A stretch of 64,000 bases of DNA from Myxococcales bacterium. GTDB taxonomy: Bacteria > Myxococcota_A > Polyangia > Nannocystales > Nannocystaceae. Below, piece by piece: positions 9,540 to 19,095 of this stretch. The translations under genes and the position numbers were made by a program. Positions within the stretch are counted from its first letter, which is position 1; each line of letters begins with the position of its first letter. The stretch lies in contig JACKDW010000004.1 in NCBI GenBank assembly GCA_020633295.1, positions 372,001 through 436,000 of the forward strand. The letters are read 5' to 3'. The notes below the pieces were generated by a model. It searched no databases and was not told where the DNA came from. It saw nothing but the letters and a program-made list of their open reading frames with translations.

Positions 9540-10723
9540 CCGCGCCGTTGACCTCCGGGACGCTCGCCTGCGTGATCGCGACGCCGCACCCCGCGGACGC
9601 GCCCCCCCCGGACCGCGCGCGGCCGCGATCGCGGCGCTGCGCGCCGCCTGCGAGCGCTGCAGGGGCGCCGGTGCTCGACGTCGCGCTGGGGGACGCGCGG
9701 GCGCTGACGCTGCTCGAGGGCCCCGTCGCGCGCCTGAGCCCGCGGGGCGGCGACCTCGTCTCGATGGGGCGCGACCGCGGGCGCCTGCTCCACGGGGTCG
9801 CGCACCGCCACGTCATCCTGGCCGGAGAGCCATCTCCCGAGTTGCTCGCGCTGCTCGCCGCGCACGCGCGCCGGCTGCTCGCGCCGCGCGACGCGTGCGC
9901 GACGCTCGCGACCGACGACGCGCTCGAGCGACCGGCGCGCTGGTCCGACGCGCTCGCGCCGGCAGGGTCCGCGGTCGGCGGGGACGAGCACAACCGCGTC
10001 AAGGTCTTCGCGGCCGCGCCCTACCCCGCGCCGGCCCGCGTGCTCTACTGGATCAACGGCGCGATCGCGAGCTGGCAGGTGCTGCTCGCGCTGCACGAGC
10101 TCGGGCTGGAGTTCGCGCCGCGGCGCCTCCGGGTCGTGGGCGCGCGCGACACAGAGACGCCCGAGTTCCTCGCCCTCAGCCCGCGCGGGCAGGCGCCCGT
10201 GCTGATCGAGCCGGACGGCGCCGTCGTGCTCGAGTCGCTGGCGCAGCTGCACTTCCTCGCGCGGGTCCACGACCGCGAGGACGCGCCGCTGCTGCCGCGC
10301 GAGCCGGCGGCGCTGGCCGTCGCGCTCTCGCGGGCCCACGAGACCGCGCAGCTGCGCGCCGCCTACCGCCCGCTCGAGACGCTGCTGCTCCCGCCGGCGC
10401 AGCGCGACCCGGTCCAGGTCCGCGCCGCGATCGCGACCCTCGACGCGCTGCCCAGGGAGCTCTCGCGCTGGGAGCCGCTCGCGCGCGCGCACGCGTTCAT
10501 CGCCGGCGACGCGCGCACGCTCGCCGACTGCGTGTTCTACCCGGCGCTCGCCTACCAGCTCCGCCGCGGGCTCCCGCTCGCGCCCCGCTTCCCCGCGCTC
10601 GCCGACTACGCGGCCCGCATGGCCGCGCGGCCAGCCGCGATCCGGGCGCGCCCGATCGGCTGGGACCTGCCCGCCTCGCGGAACCTGTTCGAAGAGGCGC
10701 GCGAGCTCCGGCCCCACGACTGA
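9536..10723 (+). CDS. glutathione S-transferase-like protein with N-terminal extension
   Basis: 395 residues from GTG 9536, overlapping the upstream fusion gene. Residues about 160-395 look like a GST: a thioredoxin-fold half (VLYWINGAIASWQVLLALHE, then GQAPVLIEPDGAVVLESLA with the cis-Pro and the ES pair that binds the glutathione gamma-glutamyl group) and a helical half with AFIAGDARTLADCVFYPALA, the GST N-capping/hydrophobic-staple region. The first 150 residues (VLDVALGDARALTLLEGPVA ...) are not recognised. Coupling to the isochorismatase-AlkB gene suggests the two act on the same compound (inference). Confidence 0.75.
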   Translation: MTAPLTSGTLACVIATPHPADAPPPDRARPRSRRCAPPASAAGAPVLDVALGDARALTLLEGPVARLSPRGGDLVSMGRDRGRLLHGVAHRHVILAGEPSPELLALLAAHARRLLAPRDACATLATDDALERPARWSDALAPAGSAVGGDEHNRVKVFAAAPYPAPARVLYWINGAIASWQVLLALHELGLEFAPRRLRVVGARDTETPEFLALSPRGQAPVLIEPDGAVVLESLAQLHFLARVHDREDAPLLPREPAALAVALSRAHETAQLRAAYRPLETLLLPPAQRDPVQVRAAIATLDALPRELSRWEPLARAHAFIAGDARTLADCVFYPALAYQLRRGLPLAPRFPALADYAARMAARPAAIRARPIGWDLPASRNLFEEARELRPHD

Positions 10724-10731
10724 GCGGTCCG

Positions 10732-13700
10732 TCAGCGCGCGATCGCGGCGGCGCCGACGTCGATGATGTCGATCTCGTGCTGCTCCTTGCCGGTCTCGAG
10801 CGTGATCGTCCGCTCGCGCACCGACTCGGTCGCGCTCCCGAAGCGCTCGAAGATCATCACGTGCACCTTCGTGCGCGTCGACGTGCGGTTCTGGTCGCTG
10901 GCGAAGTAGTGGGCGAAGACGCGGTACTTCCCGCGCTTCGCCGCGCGCAGCGTGTACATCTCGGGCCCGTAGCCGGTCGTCACGTCGGTCGTCATCGCGC
11001 CGCCGATGCGCGTCTCCCGGTGGCCGTAGTAGCACTCCTCGCCGGTCGGCTCGACGACGTGCAGGTCGACGTCGGTGTTGTCCGTGTTCCAGGTGATCAT
11101 CACGACCAGGTCGGCCCCGAGCGCGACCTGGCCCTTGAGCGCGTCGAGCCGCGACCGGGCGTAGGAGTCGGTGAAGCCCGCGCTCGGGTGCTCGGCCTGC
11201 CCGCGCGCGAGGCGGCTGAGCAGGCGCGCGTAGTCGTAGGTCATGATGGTCTGGAAGTCGCCGAAGCGCGCGTCCCAGCGCCCGGCGAGCCCGATCTCGT
11301 AGTAGACGATCGCGAGCTCGACCTTGCCGGCGCGCTCGAGCGCGCGGGCCATCGCGCGGTAGTTCTCGGGCTCGAACGGGCGGCTCGCGGCCACGCGGCG
11401 GAACAGGTGAAACGCCTGGGCGTCGCGCCCGAGCTGCATCGCGGTGTAGCCGACGTCGCGGGCCAGCACCGCGTCGCCCGGGCTGTGCTCGACGAGCGAG
11501 CTCCACGCCTTGATCGCGTCGTCGGGCCCGAGCAGCTGGGCGCGCCGCGCGGCCTCGGTCGCCACCGCGTCGTAGGTCAGCTCGCGCCGCGCGAGCAGCC
11601 CCAGGTAGTCCTTCGGGACATGGTCCTTGTCGCGGGCGCGCGGGCGCAGCGGCTGGACGGGGACGTCGAAGGCCTGGCGCGGGAGCTCCTCGAGCAGCAC
11701 CTCGACCGCGCGCGGGATCTGGACGTCGACGCCGGGGGTCGCCGGCAGCCCCGCGATCCAGGCGAGGAAGCGCGCGCGCGGGTCGCCGAGCTCGTGCTCC
11801 ACGCGCGCGACCGTCTCGCGCACGACGTGGCCGGCCGGGCGCTGCTGGACCACGAGCGCGTCCGACTCCGGCACGATGCCGTAGCTGCGGTAGTCCTCCT
11901 CGCTCTCGAGCATCAAGAGCGAGCTCGTCTGCCCGGTCACGCGGAAGTGCAGCGCGTAGGAGGTCGCGGTCTTCAGCGCGGCCGCGCCGAGCTCCTCGAG
12001 CTGCGCGACCGCGACCTGCCCGTAGGCGCGGGGCGCCAGCGCGCTGTCGAGCACGCGCTCGGGCTTGATCACGACCTCGGTCACCGGCGCCTCGTCGGCC
12101 GCGCCCGCGCCCGCCGGCGCCGCGCCGGCCTCTCCGGCCGCGAAGCGCAGCCGGACGCTCGAGAGCTGCGCGTCCGTCAGCGCGCCGCGGCCGACCAGGC
12201 TCAGGCGCTGACCCGGGAACACCGCCCTGGGCCGCCCCGCGATCATCACGTCGTCGGCGCCCTCGACCGTCACGCCCAGCAGGCGCAGCGGCTTGGCGCG
12301 GTGGGCCGTGGCCGCCGCCCGCACCTCGGCCTCGCCGACCACCGAGAACACCGCGCCGCCGCTCTCGCGCGCGAGCAGCTCGAGCGCCGCCGCGTCCGTG
12401 CCCGCGAGCCCGGTGCGGTAGGCGAACAGCGTGTGCTCGCGGCTCAGCGACCGCGACATCGTGAAGTGATCCGACTCGCCCCAGGTCGCCGCGCCGTCGC
12501 TGAGCAGGAACAGATCGACGGGCCCCGGATCGCCGGCCCAGCGCGGCCGCGCGGCCTCGGCCAGCGCGCTCGCGAGGTCGGTCGCGCCCTCGAGCGTCAG
12601 CGTGTCGGCCTCGGCGAGCAGCGCCGCGAGCTCCTCGGGCTGGTTCTTCGACCAGGAGCTTCGCCACCAGCTGGCCTCGACGTTAAAGAACAGCACCGCG
12701 AACTCGCTGATCGCGTCCTGGTTCTCGCGCAGCAGCGCCTCCGCGAGCTTGAGCCAGACGTTGAAGCCGTCGGGGTTGGCGCTCAGCGAGGTGTCGATCA
12801 GCAGCACGGCCCGCCGGGCGGCGCCCTCGGCCGCGACCTTCGGCAGCGCCGGCACGAAGCTCGTCGCGAAGAAGCCGCCCGCCTCGCGATCCTCCCCGCG
12901 CAGCACGGTCACGGGCGCCCCCTCGAGCCGCAGCGTGATCCGCTGCTCCTGCGGCTGCGCGATCCGGAAGTGCAGGCGCTCGCCCGCGGGCGCGGCGGGC
13001 ACCTCGGGGCTGATCACCGCGCGCGTGTTCGGGAGGTTGGCGACGTCGAGGTCGACGACCAGCGCGGGCGCGTTGGCCGGCAGATCGAAGCTCAGCTCGA
13101 GCGCGTCGCCGGCCGCGATCAGGTCGACGTCGTAGGCGAACACGATCCGGTGCTCGCGCTTGGGCGCCAGCGGGAACACGCGCGCGCTGAACACCCCCGC
13201 GCCCGACCACTCCATCAGCGCCGGGTCGACCTGTCGACGCACGGTGTTGCCGTAGGCCAGCGCCGCCTTGGCCCGCGGGACCATGCGCGCCTCCTTGGGC
13301 CCCGTCCACGCGCCCTGACGGTCCTGGATGATCTGCAGCGGCGCGCTGCCCATGGCGCGCGCGCGCTCGACCGCCACCGGCGCGACGGGCTGCGGCTCCT
13401 GGGCGACGGCGCGGGTCTCCCCGAACGCGAAGAAGTAGGGCGACGCCGAGTCCGGCAGCCGGACCTTGAAGGTGCCCTCGAGCTGGTACTCGCGGTCGTT
13501 GACGTAGTAGTAGTCGAGCACGACGCGGGCCCGGAAGCCGTCGACGGTGACCTTGGCGTGCATCGCCGCGAGCGGGAGCGCGTCCTCGTCCCCGACCTGC
13601 AGGCGCGAGCTGTGGGGCACGAGCTGCGAGCGCTTCCACGTCGTGACCTGTCCCGAACGCCCGTCCGCGCCGTCGCGGGCGTCGTCCATCTTGGCGCTCG

Positions 13701-13854
13701 CCGCCTCGCTGTAGCGCGCCGACCCGCCGTTCTTGCTGCAGGCCGCGGCCATGAGCGCGAGCGCGGGCAGCAGCGACAGCAGCAGCAGCAGCGGCGGCGC
13801 CCGCAGGCGACCGCGCCCGAGCGAGCGGAGGAGGGAGGCGAGCGCGTGGTTCAC
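10732..13854 (-). CDS. VIT/von Willebrand A domain lipoprotein with TPR-like region and DUF2135-type C-terminus
   Basis: 1040 residues. The signal ends at lipobox ALMAAAC (Cys39). A VIT-like domain follows (AKVTVDGFRARVVLDYYYVN ... EGTFKVRLP). Next is a vWA domain with MIDAS residues DTSLS (in VLLIDTSLSANPDG), GATDL and LLSDG. After a beta-rich part comes a helical TPR-like stretch (LGRDAQAFHLFRRVA). The last 110 residues (MITWNTDNTDVDLHVVEPTG, YGPEMYTLRAAKRGKYRV) match the DUF2135/YfaP-type module that often ends VIT-vWA proteins. It is likely outer-membrane anchored with a metal-dependent binding role. Convergent with the GST gene, eight bases apart. Confidence 0.88.
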   Translation of the reverse strand: MNHALASLLRSLGRGRLRAPPLLLLLSLLPALALMAAACSKNGGSARYSEAASAKMDDARDGADGRSGQVTTWKRSQLVPHSSRLQVGDEDALPLAAMHAKVTVDGFRARVVLDYYYVNDREYQLEGTFKVRLPDSASPYFFAFGETRAVAQEPQPVAPVAVERARAMGSAPLQIIQDRQGAWTGPKEARMVPRAKAALAYGNTVRRQVDPALMEWSGAGVFSARVFPLAPKREHRIVFAYDVDLIAAGDALELSFDLPANAPALVVDLDVANLPNTRAVISPEVPAAPAGERLHFRIAQPQEQRITLRLEGAPVTVLRGEDREAGGFFATSFVPALPKVAAEGAARRAVLLIDTSLSANPDGFNVWLKLAEALLRENQDAISEFAVLFFNVEASWWRSSWSKNQPEELAALLAEADTLTLEGATDLASALAEAARPRWAGDPGPVDLFLLSDGAATWGESDHFTMSRSLSREHTLFAYRTGLAGTDAAALELLARESGGAVFSVVGEAEVRAAATAHRAKPLRLLGVTVEGADDVMIAGRPRAVFPGQRLSLVGRGALTDAQLSSVRLRFAAGEAGAAPAGAGAADEAPVTEVVIKPERVLDSALAPRAYGQVAVAQLEELGAAALKTATSYALHFRVTGQTSSLLMLESEEDYRSYGIVPESDALVVQQRPAGHVVRETVARVEHELGDPRARFLAWIAGLPATPGVDVQIPRAVEVLLEELPRQAFDVPVQPLRPRARDKDHVPKDYLGLLARRELTYDAVATEAARRAQLLGPDDAIKAWSSLVEHSPGDAVLARDVGYTAMQLGRDAQAFHLFRRVAASRPFEPENYRAMARALERAGKVELAIVYYEIGLAGRWDARFGDFQTIMTYDYARLLSRLARGQAEHPSAGFTDSYARSRLDALKGQVALGADLVVMITWNTDNTDVDLHVVEPTGEECYYGHRETRIGGAMTTDVTTGYGPEMYTLRAAKRGKYRVFAHYFASDQNRTSTRTKVHVMIFERFGSATESVRERTITLETGKEQHEIDIIDVGAAAIAR

Positions 13855-14254
13855 CGGGCCATCGTCGCGCCGCGCGGCGGGAATCGGAACCGCAAATCCC
13901 TCGGGACCCCCGTTACCCGACGCGCGGGACGGCGCGGGGCGCCCCGGCGAAGATCACCGAGAGTCGCCGGCGACGGGACATCAGCTCGCTGCACCCCACC
14001 GCGTCGACGCCGACGCGCGGTCACGCGCGGCGGACGGCCGCTGAGCCCGGGTCGCGCGCCCCGGCCGTAGACACGCGCGACTCCTCGAGTGATGAAGGAA
14101 AGATGGGCGGCGCGACGGGATCGGGAGGAGCGATCGGATCGTTGGAGCGATCGACGCGTCGTCCCGACACCGCGCTGGACGCGAGGCGATCCGCCGCGAG
14201 CTCGACGACCGCCGCGGTCGATCGAGCGCGCCCCCCGGCGGAGGTGCGCCGCCG
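13855..14254. other. intergenic, no gene seen
   Basis: About 400 bases between the divergent VIT-vWA and PAS-STAS genes. The open frames here are Arg-rich and lack convincing starts. Near 13966-13981 there is GACGGGACAT, a half-site like those in the dispersed palindrome. Confidence 0.5.
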
Positions 14255-15061
14255 ATGAGCGCGCCCGCCGACGCCTCCCTCGAGGCCCTCAAGAAGGTGT
14301 TTGACGCGCTCGACGTCGGGCTCCTGCTCGTGCGCCTCGTCCAGCCCGACGACGTCGGGAGCTTCATCTGCGAGTACGCCAACGACGCGGGCGCGCGCTC
14401 GTCGGGGAAGAGCGCGCGGCAGCTGATCAGCGTACCCATGGCGGAGCTGTTCCCGAACGCGCGCAAGATGGGGCACCTCGACATGTACGCGCGGATCCTC
14501 GCCGGCGGCGAGGTCGTGAACCTCGGCGAGATCAACTACGGCGACGATCGCCTGGAGCGGTCCACCTTCCGCTGCACGAGCGTGCCGCTCGCCGCCGATC
14601 TGCTCGCGGTCATCTTCGTCAACGTCACCCGGGAGAAGCGCGCCGAGGCGCTGCTCGAGCAGCAGAGCGAGACGATCCAGATCCTCTCGACGCCCGTGAT
14701 CGAGCTCTGGGAGGGCATCGTGCTGCTGCCGCTGATCGGCTCGCTCGACGCGGATCGCGGCTCGCGGATGATCGAGCGCCTCCTGCACGCGGTCGCCAAG
14801 CACCAGTCCCGCGTCGCGATCCTCGACATCACGGGGCTGACGACGATGGACGCCCAGGCCGCGCGGGACCTGGTCCGCGCGGCCCAGGCGGCGAAGCTGC
14901 TCGGCGTGGAGGTCATCCTGACGGGGATCAGCCCCGCGCTCGCCGTCGCGATGGTCGAGCTCGGCGTCGACAGCGGCCAGCTGCAGACGCACCGCTCGCT
15001 CCACCAGGGCGTCAGCGTCGCGTTCCGCTCGCTCGGGCTCTCGCTGACCCGGCGGAGCTGA
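14255..15061 (+). CDS. PAS-STAS regulator, RsbR-like
   Basis: 268 residues, with ATG 14255 preceded by GGAGG. Residues about 1-130 look like a PAS-type sensor (LEALKKVFDALDVGLLLVRL ... FICEYANDAG). A coiled linker (REKRAEALLEQQSETIQILS) joins it to a STAS domain: TPVIELWEGIVLLPLIGSLD is the standard start of stressosome RsbR/RsbS STAS domains, and DITGLTTMD and LTGIS carry the two Thr positions phosphorylated by RsbT-type kinases in known stressosomes. No RsbS or RsbT gene is beside it. Its stop is 30 bases from the stop of the convergent kinase gene. Confidence 0.85.
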   Translation: MSAPADASLEALKKVFDALDVGLLLVRLVQPDDVGSFICEYANDAGARSSGKSARQLISVPMAELFPNARKMGHLDMYARILAGGEVVNLGEINYGDDRLERSTFRCTSVPLAADLLAVIFVNVTREKRAEALLEQQSETIQILSTPVIELWEGIVLLPLIGSLDADRGSRMIERLLHAVAKHQSRVAILDITGLTTMDAQAARDLVRAAQAAKLLGVEVILTGISPALAVAMVELGVDSGQLQTHRSLHQGVSVAFRSLGLSLTRRS

Positions 15062-15090
15062 CGACCGCGTCCGCGGCTCACGTGCGGCGA

Positions 15091-18000
15091 TCAGCCCTCC
15101 GTCAGCTCGATCGTGAGCGCCCGTCCCTCGCCGTCGCGCTCGTAGCTCAGGTCGACGCGCGTCGCGTGCCGGAGCTGCTGGAGCACGGTGTAGCCCGCGA
15201 GGCTCGCGTCGAGCTCGGGCGCCTCCGAGGTCAAGTCGAGGTCCTGCACGCTCGTCACGATGTCGCCCTCGCGCAGGCCGACGGTCTCCAGCAGCCCCGG
15301 GCCCTGGAGGGTCTCGAGGCGCACGCCGCGGCGTCGGCCGTCCACGAGTACATGCTCGATCGACCAGGTGCGCGCGAGCCCGCTGGGGTTGTCGAGCGCC
15401 ATGTCCTTGAACAGCGCGCGGGGCATGACGCAGCGTCGCCGCGCCGCGTCGCAGCGCACCGCCGCGAGGCGGTCCGCCGCCGCGCGCTCAAGCTCAGCGG
15501 CCTGCGGGAGCGCGCGCACGACCGCGACGTCGGCGCTCGCGCGCGCGGCCGCCACGATCTCGAAGCGGCGCGCCATCGTCTCGCCCTTGCGGACGACCGT
15601 GAGCGTGAACGCGTCGCCGCGCAGCGCTCGCTGCACGGGCCCGTCGGCCTCGCGCACCGCGTCGTCGTCGGTGAGCGGCACGCCGTCGATCGCGGTGATC
15701 GTGTCGCCGTTCTTGAAGCGGAGGAGCTTGAGGATGCTGCCCTCTCGCAGCCCGTAGAGCTTGAACCCGAGCCGGACGCCGTCCCTGAGCAGCGGGATCA
15801 TGCGGGTGGCCTCGAGGTACCGCTCGGGGTCCTTCAGGATCTCGTCGACGAGCTCGCGCTCGAGCCGACACAGCTCCTCCGTGCACGCGACCCGCGTCGA
15901 CGCGCTCGCGCCCTCGAGCCGGCGCGCCTCGCTCTCCAGCGAGAACGCGGGCATGGAGAGCGCCGACACGGTCCGCCGCGCGGAGAAGTCGAGGAAGCCG
16001 AACGCAGACAGCTCGACGGCCTGCGCGCGCGCGCGGGCTTGCTCCGCCACCGCCCCGGGGTCGACGCGCAGCATCGCCAGCGCGTGCAGGCCGGCGTCGA
16101 GCTCCGGTCGCGTGTTGTCGCGCTCGAGCTCGTCCACGCTGTTCGGAATCGCTCGGAGGATGTTGACGGCCTGGAACGCGCCGCGGCACGCCTCGTTGTC
16201 TCGCGTCCTTACGCAGGCGTCCGCGTCGGCGCCGTGGCCGAGGTGGATCAGCGCGAGGGCGCCGAGGTCCCGGCGCAGCGGCGCCTGCAGGGTGTGGGCT
16301 CGAGGCAGGGCGTCGAGCGCCATAGCGCCCTCGGTGATCGCCTGTTCGAAGGCCGCGTCGCTGTGATCACCCGCCTCGAGCAGCTCGGCCGCGAGCGTCC
16401 AGGCGCGCGCGCGCGTCTCCTGCATCCCGGCTCGCGCCGCCCGCGTGGCGATCGACGCGAACGCGCCGTACGCCGCGCGCGTGGCCTCGCGGTCCATGGG
16501 GCGATCGTGCTGAACCTCGAGCACCTGGAGCGCCAGCTCGGCGTCGAGCACGAGCTGCCGCTGGGTGTCGGCGCCGCCGCGCTTGGTGTACGCGAGCTCC
16601 TCGAGCGCGTCTCGATCGAGGTGCGGCGGGCGCGTGAGCGGGTGGGGTCGAAGCGCGCCCGCGAGCGCGAGCCGAGCGCTCCAGGCCAGGCGACGCGACC
16701 ACGCCCCCCCTGTCTCCTCTCGAAACGCGCGCTGGACGTGCGCGAGCTCGCAGGCCGTGAGCGAGGGGAGCTGCTCGGCCGCCGCGTCGGCGTGGTCGAC
16801 CCCCGCCGCGACGATCGACCTGGGCGGCTCGCTCGTCAGGATGCTCTTCTCGCGCTCGTCCACGCGCGCGACGACGGCCGCGAGGAAGGCTGAGAGCGAC
16901 TCGCGGCGATCGTCGAGGCACACGTCGACCATCGACGCCGCGCCGTAGCTCTCGGGCCTCGTCTCGCGCTGGGTGCAGCGCGCGGCCTGGGCCTTCTCGA
17001 GCTGCGTGGAGTAGCGGCGCAGCGTGTCCTCGAGCGCCTCGAAGCGCGCGCCCCCCTCGGCCTCGCCGAGCGACGCGATCATCGCGGCGCGCACGAGCTC
17101 GCGCTGCTCGTCGCTGAGGCGCTCGATCTGCTGCTCCGCGCGCTGCTCACAGCTGAGCGCGCCCGCGTTGACGGGCGCCGTCTCGGGCTCGGGGCGCGAC
17201 GGCGCGTCCAGGAACATGGAGCCGCCGGCGAGCGCGAGCCCGCCGAGGCCGACGGCGAGCAGCCGACGCGCGCCGCGGGGTCGCGCGGCCCGCTCGAGCG
17301 CGCGCAGCAGCTCGTGCATCGAGGCGTAGCGCGCCTCCGGATCGACGGAGAGGCCGCGCGTGAGCACCGACAGGACCGCCGAGGGCACGCCGCGGCGGCG
17401 CGTCGGCTTGCGCAGCGCGCCGCGCTCGATGTTCGCGACCAGCGCGCCGATCTCGTCCCCGGCGAAGGGCCGCTGCCCGAACAGCGCCTCGTAGACGACC
17501 ACGCAGAACGCGAACTGATCGCTGCGCGGCGACGCGAGGTCGCGCGCGAATTGCTCGGGGGACATGTACGCCGGCGTCCCGATCAGCGCGCCGGTGCGGG
17601 TCAGCGTCGCGCGCAGGAGGTCCTCGCGCGCGTCGCCGATGTCGGTGCGCTCCATCGCCGCCGCGGGCAGCGGGCGCGGAGTCGGCTCCGCGCCGCCGCG
17701 CGCGAGCCCGAAGTCCGACACGAGCACGCGGCCGTCGCGATCGATCAGCGCGTTCGCGGGCTTGAAGTCGCGGTGCACGAGCCCTACGTCGTGCGCCGCC
17801 GCGAGCCCGCGGCCGGCCTGCGTGAGCGTCTCCAGGACCTCTCGCCACGGCCTGGGCTCGCGCTCGAGCCACTCGCGCAGCGTGCCGCCCTCGACGAACT
17901 CCATCGCGATGAAGACCTGGCCGTTGTGCGTACCCGAGTCGAAGACCGTGATCACGTTCGGGTGACGCAGGCGCGCCATCGCCTGGGCCTCGCGCAGCAT

Positions 18001-18300
18001 CCGCTCCTTGGCGTCCGCGCGCTGCGAGTGCGGGTGCAGCACCTTGAGCGCGATCGTGCGGTCGAGCTGGGGGTCGTGCGCGGCGTAGACGACCCCCATG
18101 CCGCCGGCGCCGATCTCCTGCAGCACGCGGAAGCGGCCGATGTCGGTCGGGGTCGGCGCGTCGCCGAACAGCGCGGCCTCGACCCGCCCGCGCAGGAGCT
18201 CGAGCGGGGCGGCGGCGTTCGCCGTCGTCAGGACCCCGAGCTTCGCGGACGCGGGGTCGTCGTGCTGGCTGTCTGCCACTGCGGTCTTCTCGATCAACAT
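15091..18300 (-). CDS. transmembrane Ser/Thr protein kinase with C-terminal PDZ-like domains
   Basis: 1069 residues. The N-terminal Hanks kinase is complete: glycine loop IGAGGMGVVY, Lys86 (IALKVL), HRDFKPAN (Asp178), DFG at 196-198 and GTPAYMSPEQ. A TM helix near residues 345-365 (LLAVGLGGLALAGG) is followed by about 500 extracytoplasmic residues, helical, with cysteines early on. The last 230 residues contain two PDZ-like repeats (FKLYGLREGSILKLLRFKNG DTITAIDG and LETVGLREGDIVTSVQDLDL), resembling GspC/HtrA-type PDZ folds. The PDZ part probably senses peptides or a secretion partner (inference). It is divergent from an ECF sigma gene, a pairing common in myxobacteria. Confidence 0.9.
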   Translation of the reverse strand: MLIEKTAVADSQHDDPASAKLGVLTTANAAAPLELLRGRVEAALFGDAPTPTDIGRFRVLQEIGAGGMGVVYAAHDPQLDRTIALKVLHPHSQRADAKERMLREAQAMARLRHPNVITVFDSGTHNGQVFIAMEFVEGGTLREWLEREPRPWREVLETLTQAGRGLAAAHDVGLVHRDFKPANALIDRDGRVLVSDFGLARGGAEPTPRPLPAAAMERTDIGDAREDLLRATLTRTGALIGTPAYMSPEQFARDLASPRSDQFAFCVVVYEALFGQRPFAGDEIGALVANIERGALRKPTRRRGVPSAVLSVLTRGLSVDPEARYASMHELLRALERAARPRGARRLLAVGLGGLALAGGSMFLDAPSRPEPETAPVNAGALSCEQRAEQQIERLSDEQRELVRAAMIASLGEAEGGARFEALEDTLRRYSTQLEKAQAARCTQRETRPESYGAASMVDVCLDDRRESLSAFLAAVVARVDEREKSILTSEPPRSIVAAGVDHADAAAEQLPSLTACELAHVQRAFREETGGAWSRRLAWSARLALAGALRPHPLTRPPHLDRDALEELAYTKRGGADTQRQLVLDAELALQVLEVQHDRPMDREATRAAYGAFASIATRAARAGMQETRARAWTLAAELLEAGDHSDAAFEQAITEGAMALDALPRAHTLQAPLRRDLGALALIHLGHGADADACVRTRDNEACRGAFQAVNILRAIPNSVDELERDNTRPELDAGLHALAMLRVDPGAVAEQARARAQAVELSAFGFLDFSARRTVSALSMPAFSLESEARRLEGASASTRVACTEELCRLERELVDEILKDPERYLEATRMIPLLRDGVRLGFKLYGLREGSILKLLRFKNGDTITAIDGVPLTDDDAVREADGPVQRALRGDAFTLTVVRKGETMARRFEIVAAARASADVAVVRALPQAAELERAAADRLAAVRCDAARRRCVMPRALFKDMALDNPSGLARTWSIEHVLVDGRRRGVRLETLQGPGLLETVGLREGDIVTSVQDLDLTSEAPELDASLAGYTVLQQLRHATRVDLSYERDGEGRALTIELTEG

Positions 18301-18335
18301 GGTGCCTCGCTCTCGTCCACGACGTTCCGCGAGCG

Positions 18336-18368
18336 CCCCCGATCGATCACGCGGGGGTCAGTTTTTTT
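18336..18368 (+). terminator. hairpin plus T7 run in the kinase/sigma divergent region
   Basis: CCCCCG (18336) pairs with CGGGGG (18352), ten-base loop, followed after four bases by seven T (18362-18368). It lies about 90 bases before the sigma gene in its reading direction, so it could be a leader attenuator. The stem is short and this is only a candidate. Confidence 0.3.
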
Positions 18369-18456
18369 GGAAGCCCGCGCGCGACGCGAGAATTCGGCCG
18401 CGCCCGCGCGCAATCGCGCCGCGACCCGCGGCCCCGCGCGGGAGTAGGATTGCGCC

Positions 18457-19071
18457 GTGACCAGCGATCACGAGCTGCTCTCGGCGTGGAGCGCAGGGGA
18501 CAAGCGCGCCGGCAACCGCCTGTTTCAGCGCTATTTCGAGCCGATCGGGCGCTTCTTCCTCAGCAAGGTCAGCGTCGGCGTCGACGATCTCGTGCAGCGC
18601 ACCTTCCTCGCGCTGCTCGAGCGCGCGGGGCAGCTCGACGAGGACACGAACGTCCGCGCCTACCTGTTCGGGATCGCGCGCAAGACCCTGCTGCGCCGCT
18701 TCCGGGACCAGTACCGAAACGGCCGGTACTTCGACGCGCTGGCGACCTCGGTCGCGGACCTCGCGGAGTCGCCGAGCCAGCTGGTCGGGCAGCAACAGCA
18801 GCTGCAGCTCCTGCTCGCCGCGCTGCGCGAGATCCCGCTCGATCACCAGATCGTGCTCGAGCTGTACTTTTGGGAGGAGATGCCGGCGCGCGCCATCGCG
18901 ACGGTCCTCGAGATCCCGGAGGGCACCGTGCGCAGCCGGATCCGGCGCGCGAAGCAGCTGCTCGCCGAGCGCCTGCAGGAGCAGCCCGCGCAGCCCGAGC
19001 TCCTTCGCTCGACGATCGACGAGCTCGACCACTGGGCCCGATCGCTGCGCGACCGCGTCGGCCAGCGGTGA
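18457..19071 (+). CDS. ECF-type RNA polymerase sigma factor
   Basis: 204 residues from GTG 18457. Region 2 is visible (VDDLVQRTFLALLERAGQ ... VRAYLFGIARKTLLRRF) and region 4 is a clear helix-turn-helix (LREIPLDHQIVLELYFWEEM, then ATVLEIPEGTVRSRIRRAK). There is no C-terminal extension and no anti-sigma gene next to it. The divergent PDZ kinase is the natural candidate for its regulator (inference from context). A copy of the dispersed palindrome lies 25 bases after the stop. Confidence 0.9.
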   Translation: MTSDHELLSAWSAGDKRAGNRLFQRYFEPIGRFFLSKVSVGVDDLVQRTFLALLERAGQLDEDTNVRAYLFGIARKTLLRRFRDQYRNGRYFDALATSVADLAESPSQLVGQQQQLQLLLAALREIPLDHQIVLELYFWEEMPARAIATVLEIPEGTVRSRIRRAKQLLAERLQEQPAQPELLRSTIDELDHWARSLRDRVGQR

Positions 19072-19095
19072 CGCGCGCGCGCGATGCAAATAAAC

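Noticed and set aside
9295..14070. Open plus-strand frame of about 1590 codons across the GST and VIT-vWA genes
   Set aside because: Low-complexity Arg/Ala sequence spanning two well-supported genes on both strands; a GC-content artefact.
14089..14304. Short plus-strand frame before the PAS-STAS gene
   Set aside because: Arg/Pro-rich translation overlapping the real start with its GGAGG site.
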